Source: Tubulanus polymorphus
Taxonomy: Eukaryota > Nemertea > Palaeonemertea > Tubulaniformes > Tubulanidae
Assembly: GCF_964204645.1 (NCBI RefSeq)
Contig: NC_134035.1
Location: 3,486,001 to 3,550,000, forward strand
Reading direction: 5' to 3'
Length of the DNA: 64,000 bases
How positions within the stretch are numbered: position 1 is the first letter of the stretch; each line of letters opens with the position of its first letter. Of the stretch, positions 11,733-21,908 are shown piece by piece. A program made the translations under genes and the position numbers. Under the pieces are notes generated by a model. The model saw only the letters and a program-made list of their open reading frames with translations, ran no database searches and was not told where the DNA came from.

Positions 11733-14361
11733 TAACTTTAACCCGGAGGCTAACTGAATTCATTTTCAATTTAGCTAACCCCCGGGTTGAAGATGATACC
11801 AGTCTAAAACCTGGTTCTGTAGGTTATTGAGTTCCCCGTGCTGAATTTATACGACCGAACATCGCTAGAATTCATTCGATGAACCTTCATCAATCGAAGA
11901 AAAATATATAGATTTCACATCTAGTGTCGAATTTATCAATGAAACGCATGAATGGTTTATTCAAGATCATCTAGAGACGTTTTATTAAGGCAGCGCGCAG
12001 TTTGAAAAGTGCCGGTTGTAAATTCTTCGATTTGTTCGTTTCCGAATTGACGATTATTTACTCGCTTCGACGATGTCGGAGCGCGCGCCGCTGCGTTCAC
12101 GTGACCGTTCAGCTCCACGCCAGAGGGCGCCGCGAACGTACACGCAACAACATATACAACAGTTCGATGAGAGAAAATGTATTGTACATATAATATAACG
12201 CGGCGGGATCGCACGCATTGTATAGCCTAAATGTTCGACGAAATAGTTAGATTTTCGATTAGTGGTCTTATTAGTTTTTAGCTACTAAACGCGATGTAAA
12301 AACGATGAGAAATAGATTTTGCGTTCATGTGATGATGTTTTATAGTTTTCCCGCTTATTAGCGCACCGAAACAAGAAACGTATGGGTAAACATACGGAAA
12401 CAAACAATGCCGCCGATGAGAAAACATGTAAATGTATCGCACGATATGAAAATGGCGCGGTTGTTTTGATCCATTCGTCGTCACTTATAGCAGGGTTGGA
12501 TTTAGGAAAATTAGAAGGCCGGGGACCAGGAGGAAAGAATAGGCATTTTTGGGGTATAGCAGCCATGTGAAAGGCCACTAATGGGTCCAACCCTCAGTGT
12601 TGATATATTTTTGATGAAATACATCATAAAAGATGTCAAGATTGTCAAATTTGCAGGTTTTAGCTCTGTCTTGACGACGAAAAGGGCAACCTCAGTTGGA
12701 TGGCAGGGTTCGGCGTTTCCTGTTCAGTTTCCGTGACATCACGCGCATGTACAGCGTTATACAATTACGTTTCTTGTTTCACGAAACCGATGAGCGAAAA
12801 AAGTTATCATTTCATGTCGCAGGCGTTAGGCTTAAAACTGTTATATAGGTGTGATACATGTGATACATCCATTCCAGGCTTCGACTCATGTAGCCGATCG
12901 GTATTCTGTTGTTTAAACAAACGTCTTTACCGATGATGTATGAAAATGCTTTTCTCTCTCAACATCTCGACCCTCGTCAGTATTCGAAAAACAATTTTTC
13001 TTCCCGTATCTAGTCAAAAACTGATCAAAATACTGTCGTTTGCCGCATGAAATTAAGTCTTTAGCGGTCTGATTAATTCAATAGGGAAAAAAGCTATAGT
13101 ATTGGATACTTCAGTCACAATGCCTTTAAAGAGCTTCTTATTGATAGATGAACTTTTAGTTGTAATTGTATCGATTTCCTGAAGTTTGTTTCGATGATGA
13201 GGTTCAATCATGTTATTTCAAGGTTAAAACTGATTCGTAAAACGAGCCCTAAGCGCAGTTTGAAATACTTCAAGACATTCTTTTTGATATTTCACACGAA
13301 AGCCAAATATCGACTCAAATGGTAGATTACGGTGAATGATACATATTTTGGTTATGTAGGTACCTGTACATGGAAGTACTCCACGTTTCGCCGCTTATCC
13401 CGTCGTTGAGGTATTGTTGTTTTTTTCCGGCGCTCACATCTCGCCGGTTCGGTGGGATTTTGTTTCCGTTACTATAAGCTAACATATGAATACATATATA
13501 TATATATTTAACGGATGAAATGATAAAGTACGTATCAGTTTGAATAATGCCATTAGAGTGCCTACAGACACCGCGTATAGAGAAACACTAATATTATAAC
13601 CGACAATAATAATGATAGTAAAGGGAATTCGTAGTGCGTAGTAAGTATAAATGTGGGTTTTTTATAGTATATCGGACTATGCCGTACGTAGGTTTATATC
13701 GGTTCGAATAGATATTGTGTAGAGAATATTTCAGTTTCGCGGGCGCGCGCAGCAGGCAAAAATTTGTTCCGGTAGTTTCCGTCTAGCGGGCGTAAGTTTC
13801 ACATGGCGCTTCACATCACTTAATAAGTTGTCTAATTTAGTTGTTTTGAGTCCAAATTGCCAATTACTAAGCCATCATTTGGCTGTTCTTCTGTTATATG
13901 TATACAAAACCTATTAAACAGGGCGATTGAATGTCTCTTAAGCTTAAGTCGTCAAAATGAGCAGCTTTCCAAGTTGATTCATAGTCTCCTATGAATTCGG
14001 CGATATCAATTTCATATACAGCCGTAAGTCTTTATGACTACGCAATCGCGCTAGATCTAACTATTTAGAAAAAACCTCGCCTTGCTACTTCGTAAATCGG
14101 ATTTAAATGCGACCGGGCGCCGACGTGCGAGTTGATTTATCTATCCGTATGCACCATCAGGGAGCACCTCCCGGTAGCATTCATAGGTTTTTAGGTTTAA
14201 ACCCGACTTACGCGGGTACGGATCTAAACAGTTGAATGAAGATAATGTATTTAATTTATTTCGAACGGGTCTCGAAGAGACACTGATTTTGTTGATGTTT
14301 ATTTGACGACCTAATAACCGCGGCGTTCGTTTTTCGTACCGGTGTTCGCTCTCCGAATGCG

Positions 14362-14516
14362 GTAGACTCCGCTCAAGTCGGACCGTTCGGAGCCTGGAAG
14401 GTGTCCGATTCGAGCGTTATCCGAGTTGGATATTACATTTTTTTCGTAAGTGGTGTCACAAGAAATATTTCAACGAACATCCGACTCGATCAAATCTGAC
14501 TTGAGCGGAGTCTACT
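14362..14516. repeat. Inverted-repeat element (GTAGACTCCGCTCAAGTC ends)
   Basis: The left end GTAGACTCCGCTCAAGTC is the exact reverse complement of the right end GACTTGAGCGGAGTCTAC. A partial relative lies at 19215-19275 between HSPBP1 exons. Confidence 0.75.
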
Positions 14517-14762
14517 CTAAGAAAAGTTCATTCAGAGAGTCGCTTTGCGTATTGCGTGACATTTCCGAAATGCTAGCACCGGTATAGAATAACACGCGCA
14601 GCCCAGTCGGGATCAAGATTTACTAATCTTGCAATGGTAATTATCGTTTTACCATTAATTCACATCTTTTTTATATTATTAACTAATAAAATATTATTGA
14701 TTATTATAATACGCTTCTGTTAAGACGCGGACTCGAGAAGAGTTCGTCGAATGAGTTATTTT

Positions 14763-14871
14763 CTGGACCCGGTTCGGCGGTTGTGAGTTTAGATTTGATT
14801 GATCGCGTTAACTCATTGAAAATGAACTGAATCAACTCTCGAAGTCACAACCGTCGAACCGGATCCGGTAC
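14763..14871. repeat. Palindromic MITE-like element, family C (diverged)
   Basis: GGACCCGGTTCGGCGGTTGT at one end mirrors ACAACCGTCGAACCGGATCC at the other. The interior AACTCATTGAAAATGAACTG is shared with the copy at 28407. Confidence 0.7.
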
Positions 14872-15380
14872 GAATGAGTGACTGACGCACGTAGAACTTG
14901 CATGAATCTGTACAGCTGATGATAATTAATTAATATTTGTTTATTTGTTGTTATTGTTGTAAATTATGTTAAAAAATTAGATCTCGCGAATTGTTATCGT
15001 TGATGATATAATCGCGGATTCATTATTGTTTTCAGTTTCGAGACGGAATTCAGCCGAGCTCGGGCTTACAACTGTTATATTCACTAGTCGGCCGATATCT
15101 CCTCTTAAAATAAGAATAAGCATTTGTTATTTTTTCCGTAAAATGATTCGAGCTTTTTCGGGTGTCATATCGAAAAATTGGTTGAGTTTGTTTTTTTTCT
15201 CTCCGTTTTAACGCGTCGTTGATGACGAAAATTTTAAGTTGTCTTACCAAATAGCGATTAATACTAGATAATTTTAAAACGCGACCAGTGTGCGCCCAGT
15301 CTTTGGTAACGATGCAGTTTTAATTGTCATCGTATCAGCTATCCACTGATTAAATCGAGTAATAGCGCTACAAAAACGTA

Positions 15381-15690
15381 TTAACCCCTTTCAGTGCGGC
15401 GTATTGATTGATGAAATTTGCTAGTACACCGCATCATGGTGTATTGTTATTATCGATTTTAGGATTTTATCTCTAATGAAAGATGGCAGCACCTGTCAGT
15501 GAAATATTAGAAACAAATGATACACTGCACTTATTAGTAACAAATGATACGCGGCGCTGTGGTGTAGACACACTAAAGCAGTATGACGCCCGTTATTCAA
15601 CACGCTGGGGTGGAATTTTTAAGAATTTTCAAATTATCTCCAGCACTTATGGGAATTTAATAAGACTTAGTCAGCACTGAAAGGGTTAAT
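15381..15690. repeat. 310-bp TIR element, family A, copy 1
   Basis: Terminal inverted repeats TTAACCCCTTTCAGTGC and GCACTGAAAGGGTTAA bound a body that matches the element at 18261-18535 along its length (for example TGGCAGCACCTG and TTATCTCCAGCACT). It looks like a non-autonomous DNA transposon. The 65-codon open frame inside is not a gene. Confidence 0.85.
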
Positions 15691-16536
15691 CGACTTCTTT
15701 TGCGCGTCTACTGAATTATTCTAAAAATCATCAGTACGCCATATTTGAAGATATCACGCCAACATATACATTATTCCCATATCATACATTCCGATATCTG
15801 TAACAATTTCTTGTTAAGATTCACTCGCGTCTAGAAGTATTGTTAAATGAATGCATTTGATTTTAGTATTTCTCGTGATTATTAGATACGTACGAAGACA
15901 AAAAAAAAACGCGCTAGCCAAATTTATCGGTAGATCGTAAAAGATTCTAGCGCGCGGCAAAATACCGATTTAAGAATAAGATGAATTATTCGTCGATATG
16001 AATTCCCAACTTCATTTGAGCGCCTCTGCTATGTACGTGAATGTTTAATCGTAATAGAGTCGACCTCGCTAAATCAGGATCACGGTCTGATCCGGATTTG
16101 CTCGATGGTCTATCTATACATAATGTATGTAATATATTAAGCTAGGGGCAGACGAGCGTACTTTTTTCAGCCGAGCGCGATAATTCGAGAAATCTGGCAA
16201 AAAATTTGCCTGTGTCGGCCGATTTCATTTACGATTATTCCGATCGAGCTATCAAATTTTATCAACCGATATGATTCATTATTAATATCGAGAGATTCGT
16301 TAAAATATCGGATATCAATATCAATCGCTATGCGCGCCTGTTCATAATCGGGCGTGTAAATTTACCGGCGAATTTAATCGTCTAGGTCGGACGAAAAATA
16401 CGCCTGCGTGCCCCTAGCTTTGCGGATTCCCCGTAAACCGGATTAATTTCATCGGTCCCGATTCAGCGCGGTCCGCTACATCCGATAAGTTGGTGAACTA
16501 TTTCGTTTGCGGAATATTTTGCATCCTTGTTAACGC

Positions 16537-16540
<4 letters not shown>

Positions 16541-16571
<31 letters not shown>
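16541..16571 (+). repeat. (TAA)n microsatellite
   Basis: About ten AATAAT units in a row, in non-coding sequence. Confidence 0.9.
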
Positions 16572-16572
<1 letters not shown>

Positions 16573-16903
16573 TATACTGTAAACATTCAAAAGAATCTAT
16601 GGTTTTGTTAATAAAAATCAATGTTATCTAATATATACATTTATTTTGTCGCATGTTTTTTTTCATTCTAACCGCAATCACCTAACAGGGTTCGAAGAGG
16701 TAATGAGGATAAGTTCGTGAGGATTCTACTGTGGACACTCGTTATGACGTAGAACACGGATGGATTAACAATATATCGTTACACTGGATTCTCATTACAA
16801 TGAACTTCAGTGGACGAGGAACCGTTTCATTATAACCGATACAGTTTTTCCAGTATGAAATTGTTAAATTTGGGACGAAATTCTAGGTCTGGTTCGTTAT
16901 ATC

Positions 16904-17037
16904 CCAGGGGCCTTCGCTCATAAGTCGGTTAGAGTTAACCAGTGGATGGTTAACGTAGTGACATTTTAAAAGTTCGTTGTTACGATGGTATTTATCCGCC
17001 AGTTATCTTTAACCAACTTTTGAGTAACTGACCCCAG
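16904..17037. repeat. Palindromic MITE-like element, family B
   Basis: It carries GGTTAGAGTTAACCAGTGG near one end and CCAACTTTTGAGTAACTGAC at the other, and is nearly collinear with the copies at 17381 and 48752. Confidence 0.8.
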
Positions 17038-17044
17038 GTCATTA

Positions 17045-17110
17045 TAATGAGGTTGCATGGTTCGAACCGATGACCAGCAAGCACACTATTAACCACTCAC
17101 TCATACCACT
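17045..17110 (-). repeat. tRNA-derived SINE head
   Basis: On the minus strand an A-box-like TGAGTGAGTGGTTAATAG is followed about 20 bases later by a B box (GGTTCGAACC). The spacing fits an internal RNA polymerase III promoter, but no full cloverleaf is present, so this is a SINE remnant and not a tRNA gene. Confidence 0.6.
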
Positions 17111-17380
17111 TGTATAAAAATTTAATCATCGGATGAAGGACACAACGGTACTCCAGGGTTCGACCCATGCTAGAAAGGAGAATTCCAGAATCGGTAGCAG
17201 GGGCGGATCTAGGAAATAGTTCCCTTTAGAAGTTTTTAAGAAATCAAAGAGCCATGAGGACTCTGCACTCACACGAGATCCGAGGCAAGCTACTGAAGTA
17301 AGTATGGATGCGAGGCAATTCGCTGTTCAAAATGTTCAATAACTCCCGCTTCCAGTGAAATTCCGTCTGCTAACATCAAG

Positions 17381-17511
17381 GTCCAGTTGTTCAAAAGTTG
17401 GTTAAAGATAGATAACCAGCGGATAAATACCATAGTAACAACAAACTTGCGGTTATCACTATGTCAACTATCCACTGGTTAATTCTAACCAACTTTTGAC
17501 TAACTGGCCTC
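17381..17511. repeat. Palindromic MITE-like element, family B
   Basis: GTCCAGTTGTTCAAAAGTTG at one end mirrors CCAACTTTTGACTAACTGG at the other. The interior GATAAATACCATAGTAACAA is shared with the 48752 copy. Confidence 0.85.
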
Positions 17512-17682
17512 AAAATGTCATTTTCCAGCCAAATTTACAATATCTTTACAATGTATATGCCCCACATAAGGAATGCTACGTGAAAATTTTCATTAAAAAT
17601 ATCAGTAATTTATATCTTTATATATCGATCATTAATGAGCATATGATGATAGCTAATTGTATGGAAAGTCACATAGATCGAG

Positions 17683-17870
17683 ATGCCAACATCATCATCG
17701 ATCGCACTGTTCCATCTGCTGACATCATCAATCGCAGCATTCCGTCTGCTGACATCAACGATCATAGCGTTCCATCTAATGACATCATCAATCGCACTGT
17801 TCTGTCTGCTGACGTCATCAAACGCAATATTCCATCTGCTGACATCATCGATCGCACTGTTCCGACACCG
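17683..17870 (+). repeat. 30-bp tandem repeat overlapping the HSPBP1 stop
   Basis: Six imperfect copies of a unit containing GACATCATCAATCGCA and TTCCATCTGCT. The last copy covers the HSPBP1 stop codon (17847-17845) and its final codons, so the gene's C-terminal end is written in repeat sequence. Long open frames on the plus strand here are produced by the repeat. Confidence 0.85.
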
Positions 17871-20800
17871 CCGAATTATCGCCGACCCCGAAACAAACGC
17901 CCAACAGTTTTTCGGCGTATTCCTTTTCCTCGCGGTATTCGTCGTGTCCCTTCACGAGTTCGATGCGCTCCAGAAGAACTTTACGCAGTTCGAACTCCGG
18001 GCGCCGACACTCGGAGATCAATCGTGACGAGCGGCCGTCCGCGTCGTCGACGAGATTGACGAGCGCGCCGAGTAAATGTTCGTGAAACGGTTTGTGTTCG
18101 GTGATTAATAATCCGACGAGTTGTTCGACCATTCCCATATCACACAACATATCTGAAATAGGGGATTGATATTATTATTCATTGTATCACTAATGGTAAG
18201 TATGAATTTAAGAGGGTCCCTACAGATCAGTCATTCCTGGATAAACGGTAAGGAGTTTTTTTAACCCTTTCAGTGCGTATAAATCAGTGATAGATTTTGC
18301 TAGTACACCGTACTGCGGTGTATTGATGTCATTAGTAATTAGTAATTATCTTTCTTGAAAAATGGCAGCACCTGACAAACAGTGAAATATAAGTAACTAA
18401 CGATACACAGCGCTGCAGTGTAGACTCATTATAGTGGTATATCCGTTATTCAACACACTAGGGTGGAATTTTTCAAAATGTTCAAATTATCTCCAGCACT
18501 ATAGGGTATTAATGAGTCAGCCTTGAAAGGGTTAAGGAGAAAATTTCAAGGAAGCCTCTGCATCACTTTCATATCCCATTAACTGTAGACTCCTCCTAAA
18601 TCGGTTCTGTTTATCTCGGTAAACCATTAATGCGGTGGTTTTGTAAGCAAATTCTAATCCTATAAACTACCTAAACTGGGTATCTAATCCGGTTACCGCC
18701 TAAAAAAATCAAGGTACCAACTGTACCGATTTAGGGGTAGTTTTCTTTAATACAACTACAAAAATGTCTAATTTACTAGTTCTCAAAATTGAAGCAGATT
18801 CAGGCATTTTGCTCAAATCGAAGGAGTTTCAAGCACTTTTAAATGCATTTTCTGTTTAGGAGTTTTAAAGGAATCAAGGGGCAATTCGAAGGAAGGATTG
18901 GAAGGGATTCGAGTAATAAAGGGTCTACCGTACGGGCGGCAGAATGAATTCTGAGTTATTCGTCAGTTCAGTGAATACCTTTATATTTCGATTCGTCGAC
19001 GCACAACGCCTTGAGCAGAAACACGGCTTTGATTTGAAGTTTCTCTACGTCGAGTTGCATCGCGCGCAGCAGATGACTGAATCCGTCGTTTTTCACGAAT
19101 TCCTCTTTGCCGGCGTCGAATTCGCGAGCCATACCTGCAAAAAAAAAAAAAACGAGATCGAAACACGCTCGAGAATTCGTCGACACGGATCGGTATTATA
19201 AGTGAGTTCGAGTTACAAAAAAACATTTCAACAAACATCCAAGTTGATCAAATCAGATCTTTAACAGAGTCTACTGTAAGAAAATGCTCTGAATTCGGTA
19301 AATTTTTTTTCAATTTGGGAACATTTCATTGAATAAGAAAAAAAAAGATATCAATCGCAAGACATCAGTAACGTTCAAATCAATCAGTAATCAAGGGGTA
19401 AGACCCTCAGTAATACATTTCATATTTCTGTTGAAATTAATCATTTATCAAGTGGGGTAAGACCCTCAGTAACACTTTTCATATTTCTATTATGGCAGAT
19501 CTGGAAGTATGAAATATTCTGTATTGGCAATGAAAGCTGAATTGGAACTACGAGTGATAATTCATGGAGACAGAACCAGAAATACGAGATAGGCCTAAGA
19601 GATAAGTGGCAAACACGATGGAACTGGAAATGCTAGTCAGCAGCTAACGTGAACTGGTCTCTAGTTGGAAAAATGATGCACACGTGAAACTTACACGAAA
19701 CTGCGTACAACGCTTTGATCTTCACGCGATCGTCGTTGTCGTCGTCGAGCAGCGCCAGCAACGACGGCATCAAATCGAACTCGAGCGCCCTCTGTTGGCA
19801 ATACGGATTGTTCTGTACGAGCGTCGCGATCAAGTCGGCCGCGCGCGACCGAATTTCGGGGTTTTCGTCGCGTAACAAATCGCCAAGTGATTCGTAGCCC
19901 CCGATCTTATGAAAATCTACGAATAGAAGAGAACGGACGAGTTTTAAACGGTAGGTTTTAGAAATAATGCAACGAAACAAAAAAGGAAAAATCATGGTTC
20001 CCACAGTAACACGAATTAAAGATTGCCAGGTTTTTCCCAAATATTCCATGGTTGATTTTCCAATTTTCTCAAATAGAAATGAACAGATACAAACATACTA
20101 GTTCAACATTTAGAGGTGACTGGTTGATAAAGGTGATTCTCAAGGGAAATCGTTGAACAAAGTTGCCCTTGGCAAATACAATACATAAGATGTGAATGAA
20201 TTTCCCAAATATTTCCAAACTGAAAAATATCATTTCAAAATTCCCAAGTTTTTCCCAATTTCCCTATACTGTGGGAACCATGAAAAATTTATTATTCGAC
20301 ATTAGTGACAACTCAAAATTGGACGCATTATTCTAAAATCTACATCATTTACCTTGCGCCAAGTCTAAATTTTCACACCACTCGATCAAATTGTCCAACG
20401 AAACCTCTTTCACCTCGGTTGTCGCGTCGGCGCTTCTCAAGTTGTCCAGATTTTGTTTCATTTCTCTGATGACGTCGACCGACATGTCGCTCAACGCTTG
20501 GTTCAGCCACTGTCGACGCTGCAAAAAATCGTACCGTAAAATATAAACGTTTCAAAATGGGTGAGCAGTTTGTTTTCTGTTGAAAAACAATCCTAATTAT
20601 CTTAGTGGTGTTATGGATCAGGCCTGCGACTCGAACCACCCTCTCCAGAAAGTCTGCAGCCTGGAACCTGCACCTGTTAGACAATCAGCAGCCTGGAACC
20701 TGCACCTCTCCAGACAATCTGCAGCCTGGAACCTGCACCCCTTCAGACAATCAGCAGCCTGGAACCTGCACCTCTTAGACAATCTACAGCCAAGGTACGG

Positions 20801-21318
20801 TTGATAGCACCAGTCTTAAAAAATCATGGTTATTTTTACTATGAGGCTGGTGTGCGGTACCGACGGATTTTGCAGATTTTTTCGGATTAATCACACAATT
20901 TAACGATCTTGAAGACATTCAAATGTTTCTAAAACCACTCAGTCTAATGCAGAAATTCATTTTCTTCAAGAATAATCTTACTCGAAACGGATTAGGCAAC
21001 TAATAACAAAGTAACGAACTGTTGATGTGAAATACCTATCGATCGACCGATCTGACGAAGAATGATTGGGTCGACATAGTCATGGGCCTACTAAAAAATG
21101 GTTTGATTTGTTACTCAAAATTGATTGAGTCCTATTCAAACTCTCACCTCTTCTGACATCGGAACAGCGTTAGATGATTCGGTACGATTATCATCAGTAG
21201 TTGAGTTAGCGATGCTCATCTGTAAAACACCCTGCATATTGGCCGGGTATCTCCTACTCCTCCGACTCCCACCACCAGCTCCTGCGGCTGATTCTTCCTC
21301 CCGATTGTTGGCTGACAT
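17845..21318 (-). CDS. HSPBP1: Hsp70-binding protein 1 (armadillo-type nucleotide-exchange factor)
   Basis: HSPBP1/Fes1 proteins grip the Hsp70 nucleotide-binding domain in the cytosol and speed ADP release. Five exons with matching phases: 21318-21148, 20518-20353, 19916-19695, 19134-18979 and 18152-17845, giving 340 residues (human about 359). The N-terminus is glycine- and serine-rich (SAAGAGGGSRRS), as in the family. Residues from about 58 on align to the conserved region, starting RRQWLNQAL. Armadillo-repeat signatures follow: LRDENPEIRSRAADLIATL, the DDRVKIKALYAVS block, GFSHLLRAMQ with KAVFLLKALC, then PFHEHLLGALVNLV and EYAEKLLGVCF. The ATG at 21318 is the first in the frame of the first exon. 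The intron between exons 1 and 2 holds a 33-bp tandem repeat, and a TIR element (18261-18535) lies between exons 4 and 5. A large inverted repeat begins 38 bases upstream of the ATG. Confidence 0.95.
18261..18535. repeat. TIR element, family A, copy 2 (in an HSPBP1 intron)
   Basis: Ends TTAACCCTTTCAGTGCG and CCTTGAAAGGGTTAA. The body is collinear with the copy at 15381-15690. Confidence 0.85.
20641..20790 (+). repeat. 33-bp tandem repeat in HSPBP1 intron 1
   Basis: The phrase CAGCCTGGAACCTGCACC recurs at about 20656, 20689, 20722 and 20755, separated by TTAGACAATCAG-type spacers. Period 33, a multiple of three, which makes a spurious open frame. Confidence 0.9.
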
Positions 21319-21355
21319 GATCTCTACAGTAGATATTGCGACACTGATTACTGCC

Positions 21356-21908
21356 TAATGTCTATTTATTAATTGATGAGACCTGTTTTTCTGGGATATT
21401 TTGCTTACTTTTTGGGGTACATAGGCCTACCTCATTTATGTCTTAACAGAATGCCAAAAATCGCGGACAACAACTGAATATCCGATATATTTCCAGTTCT
21501 GTACCAATTAGATGGATTGGCAAAAAGACTCCTTAAGTCCAATTGAATGAGAGAGAAAATCCTCCATTTTGTCAAATTTCTTGGATTTGAACATTGTTAC
21601 CATGCCTACGCCACCCTGATTTAGTTGTTGAGACCCCACAAGAAAAATAACTTCATTTCGTAGGCATGGTGACAATGTAAAAATTCAAGAAATTTCACAA
21701 AATGGAGGATTTTCTCTCTCATTCAATTGGACTTAAGGAGTCTTTTTGCCAATGCATCTAATTGGTACAGAACTGGAAATATATCGGATATTCAGTTGTT
21801 GTCCGCGATTTTTGGCATTCTGTTAAGACATAAATGAGGTATGTATCCCAAAAAGTAAGCAAAATATCCCAGAAAAACAGGTCTCATCCATTAATAAATA
21901 GACATTAG
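21356..21908. repeat. Large inverted repeat (about 250-base arms) upstream of HSPBP1
   Basis: The left arm runs from AATGTCTATTTATTAAT to ACCATGCCTACG (about 21611). The right arm is its near-perfect reverse complement, from about 21660 to ATTAATAAATAGACATTAG. The spacer is about 50 bases. Arms differ at only a few positions, so the element is young or maintained. It encodes no protein and lies in the promoter or 5' UTR zone of HSPBP1. Confidence 0.9.

Larger units (their letters stand above)
10234..17680. other. Repeat-rich stretch with no gene recognised
   Basis: Open frames here are short and lack coding character. The stretch holds several inverted-repeat elements (listed separately). 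A CpG-richer patch at 12060-12140 could be regulatory, but nothing ties it to a gene. Confidence 0.5.

Noticed and set aside
17496-18059. A 187-codon plus-strand open frame
   Set aside because: It is produced by the 30-bp tandem repeat (a multiple of three) and the antisense of the HSPBP1 last exon.
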